Positions 31,733-40,442 of a stretch of DNA of 43,789 nt are shown here, piece after piece. Origin of the DNA: an uncultured Desulfovibrio sp. (lineage in GTDB: Bacteria; Desulfobacterota; Desulfovibrionia; Desulfovibrionales; Desulfovibrionaceae). The position numbers and the translations under genes were made by a program. The stretch is from contig NZ_CALUWS010000027.1 of the NCBI RefSeq assembly GCF_944324525.1, positions 1 through 43,789 on the forward strand, read 5' to 3'. The notes below the pieces were generated by a model, which worked only from the letters and a program-made list of their open reading frames with translations, searched no databases and was not told the origin of the DNA. Within the stretch, counting starts at the first letter, position 1. Every line of letters starts with the position of its first letter.

Positions 31733-33241
31733 ATGATCGACTCGTTTCTTGCCGCCTTCGGCTCCGCCTGTAGTCTGGAAGCGCTCATCGCCAACTTCGT
31801 CGGCGTCGCCCTCGGGATCATCTTCGGCGCGCTGCCCGGTCTGACCGCCGTCATGGGCGTTGCCCTGCTCATCCCCCTGACCTTCGGCTTTGCGCCCGTC
31901 ATCTCCTTTTCCGCGCTGCTCGGCATGTATTGCGGGGCCATCTACGCCGGCAGCATCACCGCCATCCTCGTGGGGACGCCGGGAACGGCCGCGGCCGCGG
32001 CCACCATGCTGGAAGGGCCGCAGTTCACGGCGCGCGGGGAGTCGCTCAAGGCGCTGGAGATGACCACCATCGCCTCCTTCATCGGCGGCATCTTTTCCTG
32101 TCTCATCCTGGCCACGGTGGCCCCGCAGCTGGCCACCTTCGCCCTGGACTTCAGCGCGCCGGAATACTTCTCTCTCGGGATCTTCGGGCTGACCATCGTG
32201 GCCACCCTGTCCGAAGGGGCCCTGCTCAAGGGCTGCATCGCCGCGCTGCTGGGGATGCTCATTTCCATGATCGGCATGGACCCCCTGTCGGGGAACCTGC
32301 GCATGACCTTCGACTCCTCCAACCTCATCAACGGCGTCTCCCTCATCCCCGCGCTCGTGGGCCTGTATGCCCTGTCGCAGGTGCTGATCACGCTGGAGGA
32401 CGTCTTCCGGGGCAAGCGCCTCTCCACCACCCAGATCTCGCGCAAGGGCATCTCCCTCTCCGAGCTCTGGGCCAATCGTGCGGCCCTGCTGCGCGGCTCC
32501 ATCATCGGCACCTTCATCGGCATCGTGCCGGCCACGGGCTCGGGGACGGCCTCCTTTGCCGCCTACAGTGAGACGAAGCGGCACTCCAAGCACCCGGAAT
32601 GCTTCGGCAAGGGCTCGCTGGAAGGCATCGCCGCCACGGAGTCGGCCAATAACGCCGTGACCGGCGGCGCGCTCATCCCGCTGCTGACCCTTGGCGTGCC
32701 GGGCGACGTGGTGACGGCCGTCATGCTCGGCGCGCTCATGATCCAGGGCATGACGCCCGGCCCGCTGCTGTTCCAGGAGCAGGGCACGCTGGTGTACAGC
32801 ATCTTCATCGCCCTGTTCATCGCCAACTTCTTCATGCTGGCGCTGGGCTACTATGCCGTACGTCTGCTGGCCAAGATCGTGCTCATCCCCGGCGGCGTCC
32901 TGATGCCGCTGGTCACCACCTTGTGCGTGGTGGGCGGCTATGCGCTGAACAACTCCAATTTCGATCTGGCCGTGATGCTCGCATTCGGCATCCTGGGCTA
33001 CATCATGACCAAGGCGCGTTTCCCGCTGGCCCCCCTGTTGCTGGCCATGATCCTTTCCGGCATCATCGAAACCAATTTCCGGCGGGCGCTCAGCATCTCC
33101 AATCAGGATTATTCGGTGTTCTTCACGCGTCCGGTCTGCGCGGTCTTCCTTGCCATCAGCCTGTTCATCCTGATCAAGCTGCTCTGGAAGGAAGTGCGCA
33201 AGGCCCGCACCCCCGAGGCGCAGGCGGCCGACCGGTCGTAG
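31733..33241 (+). CDS. tctA: Tripartite tricarboxylate transporter large permease TctA
   Basis: Large integral membrane subunit of 502 aa with about twelve helices. Family signatures are GALPGLTAVMGVALLIPLTF near residues 28-47, YAGSITAILVGTPGTAAAAA near 68-87, and the repeat-like GIVPATGSGTASFAAYSETKR with ATESANNAVTGGALIPLLTLG in the second half. It works as a secondary transporter with TctB and TctC. AAAGGGG precedes the ATG by 6 nt. The amidohydrolase 165 nt downstream may belong to the same pathway. Confidence 0.95.
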   Translation: MIDSFLAAFGSACSLEALIANFVGVALGIIFGALPGLTAVMGVALLIPLTFGFAPVISFSALLGMYCGAIYAGSITAILVGTPGTAAAAATMLEGPQFTARGESLKALEMTTIASFIGGIFSCLILATVAPQLATFALDFSAPEYFSLGIFGLTIVATLSEGALLKGCIAALLGMLISMIGMDPLSGNLRMTFDSSNLINGVSLIPALVGLYALSQVLITLEDVFRGKRLSTTQISRKGISLSELWANRAALLRGSIIGTFIGIVPATGSGTASFAAYSETKRHSKHPECFGKGSLEGIAATESANNAVTGGALIPLLTLGVPGDVVTAVMLGALMIQGMTPGPLLFQEQGTLVYSIFIALFIANFFMLALGYYAVRLLAKIVLIPGGVLMPLVTTLCVVGGYALNNSNFDLAVMLAFGILGYIMTKARFPLAPLLLAMILSGIIETNFRRALSISNQDYSVFFTRPVCAVFLAISLFILIKLLWKEVRKARTPEAQAADRS

Positions 33242-33251
33242 CGGCCCGTTT

Positions 33252-33281
33252 GGCCGTATCCGTTTCCGGCGCGATACGGCC
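33252..33281 (+). terminator. Hairpin after tctA
   Basis: GGCCGTATC and GATACGGCC form a perfect 9-bp stem with a 12-nt loop, 11 nt past the tctA stop. There is no T-run; it may attenuate or protect the transcript before the amidohydrolase. Confidence 0.45.
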
Positions 33282-33406
33282 GATCCTCCATGACACCACG
33301 CGCCGGAAGGGGAGGGGCGCTCTCGTGCAAGGGCGGGAGCTTTCCCCCTCCCTGTCGGGAGCCTCCCGGCCCTGCTCCGTCCACCCATCACCCAAGGAGG
33401 GCAACC

Positions 33407-35056
33407 ATGCAGCAGTTTGCAACCCACATTTACCGTAACGGCGTCATCCTGACGATGGATTCCCGCTGTTCCGTCGCTTCCTGCCTGGCCGTCAACGGCG
33501 AGACCATCCTTGCCGTCGGTTCCGAGCAGGATGTGGCGGCCTTCCGCAGCGCCGCGACCGAGATCGTGGACCTGCGCGGGCAAACCATGCTGCCCGGTTT
33601 TTACGACGGTCACAGCCACTTCATGCGCGCCGGCATGTACAACCGTTATTATCTGGATCTGAACCCCTATCCCATCGGCGACATCCGCACGCATGACGAC
33701 ATCCGCCGCAAGGTGCGCGCGGCGCTGGAAAAACTGCCGGAAGGGGAGTGGCTGCTCTGCTCGGGCTATGACGATACCGCCGTGGCGGAGGCCCGTCATT
33801 TCACCCTGGCCGAACTGGATGAGCTCGCTCCCCGGCATCCGCTGTTCCTGCGGCATATCTCCGGCCACCTTGCCCTGTGCAACAGCCGGGCCTTTGCCGC
33901 CGCCGGCATCGACGGCCGGACGCCGAACCCGGCGGGGGGCGTGTTCCGGCATGACGGGGACGGCGGGCTGACCGGTCTTGTGGAAGAGCCCGCGGCCATG
34001 GAGATGGTCCTGCATGCCGCGCCGCAGATGACCGAGGAAAAATGGCTCGGCGCCGTGGAGCGCGCCACGGCCGATTATGTGGCCAAGGGCGTGACCACGG
34101 CCCATGACGGCGGCGTGACCACGGCCATGTGGCAGAACTACATGACCGCCCATGCGCGCGGCATGCTCCGGAACAGGGTGCAGCTGTTGCCCAAGCACGG
34201 GCAATATGATTTTTCGCTGGCGCCGACCTCCCGCTGCGGCGCGCCGCTCACGCCGGACGGCATGCTGAGCATGGGCGCGGTCAAGCTGTTCCAGGACGGC
34301 AGCCTGCAGGGCTATACCGGTTATCTGACCAATCCCTACCATGTGCAGCAGGCGGGCGGCGGGGACGATCTCTGGCGCGGCTACGCCATCTATCCGCTCC
34401 ATGAGCTCATCGAGATCGTGACCGGCTATCACCGGAAGGGCTGGCAGGTGGCCATCCACGGCAACGGGGACGCCGGCATAGACGATATCCTGACGGCCTA
34501 TGAGGCCGCACAGAAGGACTATCCCCGCACGGACGCCCGGCATCTTGTCATCCACTGCCAGACGGCGCGTGAAGATCAGCTGGACCGTATCGCCCGGCTC
34601 GGCGTGGTGCCCTCGTTCTTCGCCGTGCATACCTACTACTGGGGCGACCGTCACCGCGACATCTTCCTTGGCGAAGACCGCGCGGCCCGTATCGACCCCC
34701 TGCGCAGCGCGCTGCTGCGGCATATCCCCTTCACCTGCCACAACGACACGTCGGTGACGCCCATCGATCCGCTGCTTTCCGTCTGGTCGGCGGTCAACCG
34801 GCTGACTTCCTCCGGCAAGGTGCTTGGCCCGGCCCAGCGGATCCCCGTGCTGGACGCCCTCAAGAGCATCACCATCTGGGGCGCTTACCAGTTCCACGAA
34901 GAGCGGACGAAGGGCAGTCTGGAACCCGGCAAGCTGGCGGATATGGTGGTCCTCGGCGAAAATCCGCTGACCGTCGCGCCGGAAACGCTCAAGGATCTCC
35001 CCATCACGGCGACCATCGTGGGCAACAGGCTCGTGTACGGCTCGCTGGCGGGCTAG
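33407..35056 (+). CDS. YtcJ-type metal-dependent amidohydrolase
   Basis: Amidohydrolase_3 family enzyme of 549 aa. The start at 33407 has AAGGAGG 6 nt upstream; a longer reading begins in non-family sequence. The metal-binding GFYDGHSH gives the paired His near residues 69 and 71. Other family features are the AVKLFQDGSLQGYTGYL segment, the HGNGDAGIDDIL block, HLVIHCQTA, and HNDTSVTPIDPL near the C-terminus, then GSLEPGKLADMVVL. It has no signal peptide, so it acts in the cytoplasm. Placed after tctCBA, it may hydrolyse an imported N-acyl or amide compound; this is inferred from position. It ends before a strong terminator. Confidence 0.88.
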   Translation: MQQFATHIYRNGVILTMDSRCSVASCLAVNGETILAVGSEQDVAAFRSAATEIVDLRGQTMLPGFYDGHSHFMRAGMYNRYYLDLNPYPIGDIRTHDDIRRKVRAALEKLPEGEWLLCSGYDDTAVAEARHFTLAELDELAPRHPLFLRHISGHLALCNSRAFAAAGIDGRTPNPAGGVFRHDGDGGLTGLVEEPAAMEMVLHAAPQMTEEKWLGAVERATADYVAKGVTTAHDGGVTTAMWQNYMTAHARGMLRNRVQLLPKHGQYDFSLAPTSRCGAPLTPDGMLSMGAVKLFQDGSLQGYTGYLTNPYHVQQAGGGDDLWRGYAIYPLHELIEIVTGYHRKGWQVAIHGNGDAGIDDILTAYEAAQKDYPRTDARHLVIHCQTAREDQLDRIARLGVVPSFFAVHTYYWGDRHRDIFLGEDRAARIDPLRSALLRHIPFTCHNDTSVTPIDPLLSVWSAVNRLTSSGKVLGPAQRIPVLDALKSITIWGAYQFHEERTKGSLEPGKLADMVVLGENPLTVAPETLKDLPITATIVGNRLVYGSLAG

Positions 35057-35135
35057 CCCGTACGCCCGGGGACCGGCAGGCGGCACAAGCCGCGTGTCCG
35101 TCCCCGATGCGGACAGCGCGGATAACGGCAAAACA

Positions 35136-35168
35136 GGGGGAGCGTTGGCGGACGCTCCCCCTTTCTGT
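35136..35168 (+). terminator. Rho-independent terminator after the amidohydrolase
   Basis: GGGGGAGCGT pairs perfectly with ACGCTCCCCC across a 6-nt loop and is followed by TTTCTGTT. It begins 79 nt past the stop. Confidence 0.85.
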
Positions 35169-35171
35169 TCC

Positions 35172-35480
35172 CTGCGCGGGCCGCCATTCGGTCGCGCTCT
35201 GCTGTCGATGCTCGTAGCTTCCTCCGTCGCAACGAGCACGGCCCTGCGGGCCGCCTTTCGGTCGCGCTCTGCTGTCGATGCTCGTAGCTTCCTCCGTCGC
35301 AACGAGCACGGCCCTGCGGGCCGCCATTCGGTCGCGCTCTGCTGTCGATGCTCGTAAGGCTTCTGCGTCGCCCAACGAGTACGGCCCTGCGGGCCGCCAT
35401 TCGGTCGCGCTCTGCTGTCGATGCTCGTAGCTTCCTCCGTCGCAACGAGCACGGCCCTGCGGACCGCCTTTCGGTCGCCG
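35172..35480. repeat. 70-bp tandem repeat block
   Basis: The unit anchored by CCGCCATTCGGTCGCGCTCT recurs at 35181, 35251, 35321, 35394 and (diverging) 35464, giving periods of 70, 70, 73 and 70. Each unit holds two short inverted repeats, CGGCCC-TGC-GGGCCG and GCTCGT...ACGAGC. The third unit carries a 3-nt longer variant of the second loop. All six frames stay open over long stretches, but nothing resembles a protein. The block is not CRISPR, since it has no unique spacers. Confidence 0.85.
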
Positions 35481-35857
35481 TCGGCGCGGGAGGGCCCAGC
35501 CATTTCGCAGCGAAGCGGGGCATGACGCTCTCGCCATCTTTCCCCCGGGCCTCCCATCCCTTCCCCAGCGCGTTTTTGCCGGGAGAAGAGTCCGGGACAC
35601 GAGGCAAGCCTGCCACAAACGGCAGGCGGAGGACTGTCCGCCGCATCCGCCACGTCTTTTTTCTCGACCTCCCGGCGCAAGTTTGGCATGCTCCCCTTCG
35701 TATCTTCCCCGTCGCAGGCCGGCCCTCCGGCTCCAGCCCGCGGCCGGGGACAGGAAAGGCGCGCCGCCGCAGGCCCTTCCGCCACGGCAGGCGGAGCCTG
35801 TCCGCCGCAGCGTTGAGCCTGCGTCCCCGGACGGGAAGGAAGCAACAGGAAGAGAGT
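35481..35857. other. Intergenic region before the SIS gene
   Basis: 377 nt without a recognisable gene. It contains a GCCTGCC/GGCAGGC hairpin (35609-35628) and a pair of near-identical 24-nt segments starting GGCAGGCGGA at 35621 and 35786, each able to fold by GGCGGA/TCCGCC pairing. No promoter was recognised. Confidence 0.5.
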
Positions 35858-36535
35858 ATGGACGCTCTGATAGAAACGTTCTGGCGGGATCTGTGCGCGC
35901 GCTGTCCCCAGTGGCAGGGAGCTGCCGCCGCCTTTGGCGCGGCCGTGCGCCTGCTGGCGGAGTGCGTTGCCGCCGGCGGGAAGATCCTGCTGTGCGGCAA
36001 TGGCGGGAGCGCCGCCGATGCCGAACATATCGCCGGGGAGCTGATGAAGTCCTTTCTGCTGCCGCGGCCGCTGCCGGAGGCCTTCCTCCGCCGCGCCTGG
36101 AGCGCCTATCCGCAACAGGCGGCGGAGCTGGCGCGGCTGGAAGGGGGCATAGCGGCCATCCCGCTGGTTTCCGGGGTGGCGCTGCCCACGGCCTTTGCCA
36201 ATGATGTCGACGGACGTCTGGCTTTCGCGCAGCAGGTCTATGCGCTGGCCCGCCCCGGCGACGTCGTCTGGGGCATAAGCACCTCGGGCAATTCGGCCAA
36301 CGTGAACCAGGCCCTGCGCACGGCGCGTCTGCTCTCCTGCCGGACGCTGGGACTCACCGGCAGGGACGGCGGGGAGATGGCCGGGCTGCTGGATGTGGAG
36401 CTGCGCGCGCCGTCCTCGCGGACGCCGCAGGTGCAGGAGCTGCATCTGCCCATGTACCACGCCCTTTGCGCCTGTCTGGAAGCTGTCGTCTTCGGCGGCC
36501 CGGCACAGGCGGCCGCCGCGACGGATGCGGGATAA
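35858..36535 (+). CDS. SIS-domain sugar-phosphate isomerase (GmhA-like)
   Basis: Protein of 225 aa with one SIS domain. The start at 35858 has AGGAAGAG upstream; the long frame starting in the tandem repeats is rejected. The phosphosugar-binding loops are LLCGNGGSAADAEHIAGELMK (about 45-65) and WGISTSGNSANVNQAL (about 135-150), as in GmhA, which isomerises sedoheptulose 7-phosphate for heptose synthesis. It is longer than typical GmhA (about 190 aa), with an insert around FLLPRPLPEAFLRRAWSAYP. The C-terminal QELHLPMYHALCACLE helix carries the conserved region near the active-site His. With the following glycosyltransferases it points to surface-glycan synthesis, though the exact sugar is unsure. 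Confidence 0.75.
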   Translation: MDALIETFWRDLCARCPQWQGAAAAFGAAVRLLAECVAAGGKILLCGNGGSAADAEHIAGELMKSFLLPRPLPEAFLRRAWSAYPQQAAELARLEGGIAAIPLVSGVALPTAFANDVDGRLAFAQQVYALARPGDVVWGISTSGNSANVNQALRTARLLSCRTLGLTGRDGGEMAGLLDVELRAPSSRTPQVQELHLPMYHALCACLEAVVFGGPAQAAAATDAG

Positions 36536-36732
36536 GACGCACGGCACAGCGGCCCGGCGCGTTTCGCAGCTGGCGGCGGGATAAAGAACGCATTGTATTT
36601 GTTTGATATTTTTCAGATGTTCCGTTAGAGGGAAAAAACGGCTATGCTGCCTGCCGGCATGCCAAGCGGCTGCCTGGCCGGAAAAGTTCTCCAGCCGGGA
36701 CGGCGGCGGGCGGGCATGTCGTGGGGACGCAG

Positions 36733-36751
36733 GGGAGCGGACGCCGCTCCC
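36733..36751. other. Short perfect hairpin upstream of the first glycosyltransferase
   Basis: GGGAGCGG-ACG-CCGCTCCC, an 8-bp stem with a 3-nt loop, ends 12 nt before the ATG at 36764. It could mask the translation start or end a short leader; no T-run is present. Confidence 0.35.
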
Positions 36752-36763
36752 GCATCATGAACC

Positions 36764-37759
36764 ATGCGAGTCAGGGAAAGAAGGACCGTGTGCGACCATC
36801 CGCCTCCAGCAAAGATTTCTCCCCGCGATCCGGCGCGGGAGACGCCGCTTTTTTCCTTGTGCATCCCCGCCTTTGAGGATGCCGCAGCGGTCGAGAGGGC
36901 CCTTGCCTGCCTTCGCAGGCAGTCCGTGACGGACTGGGAGTGTCTGGTCAGCGACGATTCCCGCTCGGATGCGGTGGCCGAGGTGGTGCGCGCGTGCGCC
37001 GATCCCCGCATCCGCTACGAGAAAAACACGCCGGCTCTGGGCGTGCCGGCGAACTGGAATCAGGCCCTCGCGCAGGCGCGCGGCGAATACGTGAGCCTGC
37101 TGCATCAGGACGATTTTTACCAGCAGGAGACCGTGTTGGAACAGGTGGCCGGACTGTTCGTCCGCGAACGGTGCGACGTGGTCGTCTGTGCCTGCCGCCG
37201 CTGGCAAGAGGGCAGGGAATGCGGACGCCATACCGGCGGCGCGCGGCATCTGCGGCACTTTTTGCGGGACTTCCCGGGACGTTCGCTCGTCGTCAACAGG
37301 ATAGGACATCCCTCCGTATTGTTTCTTCGCAGAGAAAAAGGTATCCCTCTTTTCGATGCCAGCCTGCGTTACTTCCTGGATACGGACTGGTACGCGCGCA
37401 TCCTGAAGCAGGGCGGACGCGCCTGCTTCCTGTCCTCGGCCTTCGTGGATGTGGAGTCAGGACGGCAGCATCAGCTTTCTGCGTCATGCACGCAGGCGCT
37501 GGAGCGGACCGCGGCGGAGCTGCGCCATGCGCTGGAGCGCAACGGGGCCACGGCGGCACAGACGGCACAGGCCTATGCCCGCTTCTATGCGTCCCATGCG
37601 CGGCACTGGCGTTCGGGCTGTTCCGCCGCGCTGGGCAGGACGCTGCGCGCCTTTGGCTGGGCGCAGCGCGGCGTATTCTGCCTGTACTTCACGGCATGTC
37701 TTGTCCATATGGGATACAGAGGCCTGAGGAAATTCCTGGGCTTTTCCGCATGGAGATAA
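36764..37759 (+). CDS. Family 2 glycosyltransferase
   Basis: GT-A fold glycosyltransferase of 331 aa. The opening LFSLCIPAFEDAAAVERALA and CLRRQSVTDWECLVSDDSRSD are typical of GT2; the DXD-type metal site is HQDDFY near residue 115. A later block FDASLRYFLDTDWYARILK resembles the acceptor-side region. The C-terminus holds a short hydrophobic, possibly membrane-associated stretch (GVFCLYFTACLVHMGY). The start is uncertain: ATG 36764 lacks a ribosome-binding site, whereas GTG 36788 lies after AGGGAAAGAAGGA. The next gene begins 1 nt after the stop, so the two are coupled. Donor and acceptor sugars are unknown. Confidence 0.82.
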   Translation: MRVRERRTVCDHPPPAKISPRDPARETPLFSLCIPAFEDAAAVERALACLRRQSVTDWECLVSDDSRSDAVAEVVRACADPRIRYEKNTPALGVPANWNQALAQARGEYVSLLHQDDFYQQETVLEQVAGLFVRERCDVVVCACRRWQEGRECGRHTGGARHLRHFLRDFPGRSLVVNRIGHPSVLFLRREKGIPLFDASLRYFLDTDWYARILKQGGRACFLSSAFVDVESGRQHQLSASCTQALERTAAELRHALERNGATAAQTAQAYARFYASHARHWRSGCSAALGRTLRAFGWAQRGVFCLYFTACLVHMGYRGLRKFLGFSAWR

Positions 37760-37760
37760 G

Positions 37761-38600
37761 ATGCAGGTTGACCTCCTTCTGACCACGCAAAATCGCCATG
37801 CGGAGATGCGGCGTCTGCTGGATTCGCTCTGTCGGCAGCGGACGCCGGCCTTTCGCCTCGTCGCGGGGCTCCAGGATGCGGACGAGGCCATGTGCGCGCT
37901 GCTGGCCGCCTATGCGGACCGCCTGAGCATCGAGATCGTCCATCTGCCGCGCTGCAGCCTTTCCCATGCCAGGAACCGCCTCCTTTCCCATCTGCGCAAC
38001 GATATCTTTGCGCTGACCGATGACGATTGCGTTTATGCCCCGGATACGCTGTCCCGCTGTCTGGCCTTTTTTGCCGGACACCCGGATGTCGCGGCGTGCG
38101 TCGGTACGCCTGTCGATCTGGACGAGCAGGGGCGGGCTTTCGACGACCGGCAGGACCGGGCGGAAGGCCGGAACAGACGGATTTCCCGCACGGGGGCCTT
38201 TCTTGCGGCGCCGTCGTATGTGCTGTTTTTCCGCCGGAGCGTGGCCGGGAAGGTGGGGGCCTTTGACGAAGAGCTCGGCGTGGGCGCGCCGACGCCGTGG
38301 CAGTCCGGCGAGGAGACGGACTACCTCCTGCGCTGCATGGACTGCGGCGGCAAGGTCATGCGCGTCCCCGGCATCCGCGTTGCCCATCCGGCTGCCGTCT
38401 TCAGCCCGGAGAACGCCGGCAAATGGTACGCCTATGGCCGCGGAAGGATGCGTGTGCTGCACAAGCACCGCTTTTCGTTCCCCATGCGCCTTGTCCATGT
38501 GGCGCATCCGCTGCTGCGCCTGCTCCGGGAGCCGTTCCGCCCCAGGTGGGGCCTTGTGCGCATGTTCAAGGGCCGCCTTGACGGTCTCTTCCATCCTTAA
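37761..38600 (+). CDS. Family 2 glycosyltransferase (second)
   Basis: GT2 protein of 279 aa, starting 1 nt after the preceding stop. The N-terminus VDLLLTTQNRHAEMRRLLDS and the nucleotide-binding region SLSHARNRLLSHLRNDIFALTDDDC contain the DDD metal site near residue 94. A late SGEETDYLLRCMDCGGKVM matches the (E/D)D..ll.r pattern. It ends with an Arg-rich amphipathic region (LLRLLREPFRPRWGLVRMF). The ABC flippase gene follows after 21 nt, so these three genes look like one transcript for glycan assembly on a lipid carrier. Confidence 0.82.
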   Translation: MQVDLLLTTQNRHAEMRRLLDSLCRQRTPAFRLVAGLQDADEAMCALLAAYADRLSIEIVHLPRCSLSHARNRLLSHLRNDIFALTDDDCVYAPDTLSRCLAFFAGHPDVAACVGTPVDLDEQGRAFDDRQDRAEGRNRRISRTGAFLAAPSYVLFFRRSVAGKVGAFDEELGVGAPTPWQSGEETDYLLRCMDCGGKVMRVPGIRVAHPAAVFSPENAGKWYAYGRGRMRVLHKHRFSFPMRLVHVAHPLLRLLREPFRPRWGLVRMFKGRLDGLFHP

Positions 38601-38621
38601 CTCTTCAGCGACAGACTCCGT

Positions 38622-40442
38622 ATGCGTTTTGACTGGCAGAATTTTTTCGATCTCAAACGACTGCTGGGCTGCATCGGCAGGAAGGACAAACAGAAGGCCT
38701 TCCTGCTGTTCTCGTTCATGGTGATGCAGGCGGCCCTCGAACTCTTTTTCATCCTGCTGCTCAGCTTCCTGCCGCGCGCCCTGACGGCTCCCGAAAGCAT
38801 CAATGCCCATGCGGCCCTGCAATATGTGTATGGCGTCTTTCCCTCAGTGGGGGAACTTGCCCGCAATCCGCGCTTTTTCGTGCTCATGGTCGGGGTGCTC
38901 ATCGTCATCGTCTCGATCCTGAAGAACGTGTTCAACTACATCACCGCGCGCATGACGGCGACGCTCAGCGAAAACATCTCCATCGCCATCGCGCGCGAGA
39001 TCATGTTTCGTTATCTGTACTGTCCCTATCTCTGGCATCTTTCCGCGGACGGCGGACATATGTACCAGTGCATGCAGTGGCGGCGGCATGTGGCCAATGC
39101 CGTGATGTACCTGCTGTCCATGGCCTCGTACCTGCTGACCATCACGGTGCTTTTTCTCTGTCTCCTCACCACGGAGATCCTGCTGACCTCGATGGTGGTG
39201 GGCATCACCGCACTGGTGGGCGTCGTGTTCTACAAGGGACTGCGCCGCCGCATAGATCATGCCGCCCAGCGGACGGCACAGGCGGAACACAAGGAGAATC
39301 AGGCCGTCCTCTGCGCCACGCACGGCATTCGCGACGTGCTGATCTACCGGCAGCAACCGGCTTTCCTGGGCGCTGTGGAGCGCGCGGTGGAGGAGGGGCA
39401 GTCGTCCCGGGTGTTCACCAGCATGGCCCCGACCATGCCCACCTGGGTGCTGGAGGCCACGGGCTTTGCGGCCGTCATCTGCGCGCTGGCCTATCTGATC
39501 TGTGTGGAACAGGCGGAGACCGCGCGCATCGTCGGCGTGCTGGGGCTGCTCATCCTCACGGCCTGGCGCGTCCTCCCCTACGCCAACCGCATCGTGGGCT
39601 TCCAGGTGTCGCTGCGGTCGGAGCGGCCGCGCCTCGTGGCGGTGCTCGATCTGCTGGAGACGCTGCGCCGGCGTCAGGTCGAGCGGATGGCGGAACCTGA
39701 TCCGGATTTTCGTTTCCGGGAGCGCGTCTCCCTGCGGCATGTGTCCTTTCGCTATCCCGGGGCGGAGCGGGACAGCCTGTGCGACCTGACGTTCGACATC
39801 CCCATCGGGGCGAAAGTGGGCATCGTCGGCTCCTCCGGCGCGGGCAAGAGCACGCTGGTGGCCCTGTTGAGCGGCCTGCTCCAGCCCACCAGCGGGGAGA
39901 TCCTCGTTGACGGTCAGGAGCTTACGCCCGGGCGCGCCGCCGCCTACGCGCAAAAAGTGGGCTATGTCCCTCAGCAGCTCTTTCTTTTTGAAGGCACGCT
40001 GGCCGAGAACGTCGCTTTCAGCCAGTGGGGCAGGGGCTGGGATGAGGAAAAGGTCCGCACGGCCTGCCGGCTGGCGGCCATCGACTTCATCGACGCCCAT
40101 CCCAAGGGCCTGCTGCGCCCCATCGGCGCCAACGGTTCCGGGCTTTCGGGCGGACAGGCGCAGCGGGTGGGCATAGCCCGCGCCCTGTATGCCGACCCTG
40201 AACTGCTCATTTTCGACGAGGCGACGAGCGCCCTTGACCAACAGAACGAGGCGCACATCCAGGCGACCGTGGACAGTCTGGCGGAACGCATGACGTGCAT
40301 CATCGTGGCGCACCGGCTGACGACCATGGAGAGTTGCGACATCATTTTCTGGATCGACAAGGGAAGGCTGGTCATGTCCGGCCCGGCCGGGACGGTGCTC
40401 GAGAGCTACCGGCAGGGAACCGCCGGCGAGCGCACGGCGTAG
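38622..40442 (+). CDS. ABC exporter, PglK-like lipid-linked oligosaccharide flippase
   Basis: Half-size exporter of 606 aa with fused membrane and ATPase domains. About six hydrophobic helices lie in residues 25-340. The nucleotide-binding domain has Walker A GSSGAGKST near 403, a Q-loop in VGYVPQQLFLF, the signature LSGGQAQR near 507, Walker B ELLIFDEATSALD near 527 and the H-loop IIVAHRLTT. The overall pattern, with TLSENISIAIAREIMFRYLY in the membrane domain, resembles Campylobacter PglK/WlaB, which flips lipid-linked glycans, rather than MsbA, but this is by eye. Position after two glycosyltransferases supports a flippase role. Confidence 0.82.
   Translation: MRFDWQNFFDLKRLLGCIGRKDKQKAFLLFSFMVMQAALELFFILLLSFLPRALTAPESINAHAALQYVYGVFPSVGELARNPRFFVLMVGVLIVIVSILKNVFNYITARMTATLSENISIAIAREIMFRYLYCPYLWHLSADGGHMYQCMQWRRHVANAVMYLLSMASYLLTITVLFLCLLTTEILLTSMVVGITALVGVVFYKGLRRRIDHAAQRTAQAEHKENQAVLCATHGIRDVLIYRQQPAFLGAVERAVEEGQSSRVFTSMAPTMPTWVLEATGFAAVICALAYLICVEQAETARIVGVLGLLILTAWRVLPYANRIVGFQVSLRSERPRLVAVLDLLETLRRRQVERMAEPDPDFRFRERVSLRHVSFRYPGAERDSLCDLTFDIPIGAKVGIVGSSGAGKSTLVALLSGLLQPTSGEILVDGQELTPGRAAAYAQKVGYVPQQLFLFEGTLAENVAFSQWGRGWDEEKVRTACRLAAIDFIDAHPKGLLRPIGANGSGLSGGQAQRVGIARALYADPELLIFDEATSALDQQNEAHIQATVDSLAERMTCIIVAHRLTTMESCDIIFWIDKGRLVMSGPAGTVLESYRQGTAGERTA

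Noticed and set aside
35172-35480. CRISPR array
   Set aside because: Units are contiguous 70-bp repeats without distinct spacers, and no cas gene is present.
31232-36547. Very long minus-strand open frame (1771 codons) opposite tctB, tctA, the amidohydrolase and the SIS gene
   Set aside because: Its product is low-complexity and has no family signal. Stop-poor antisense frames are expected in GC-rich genes with strong codon bias.
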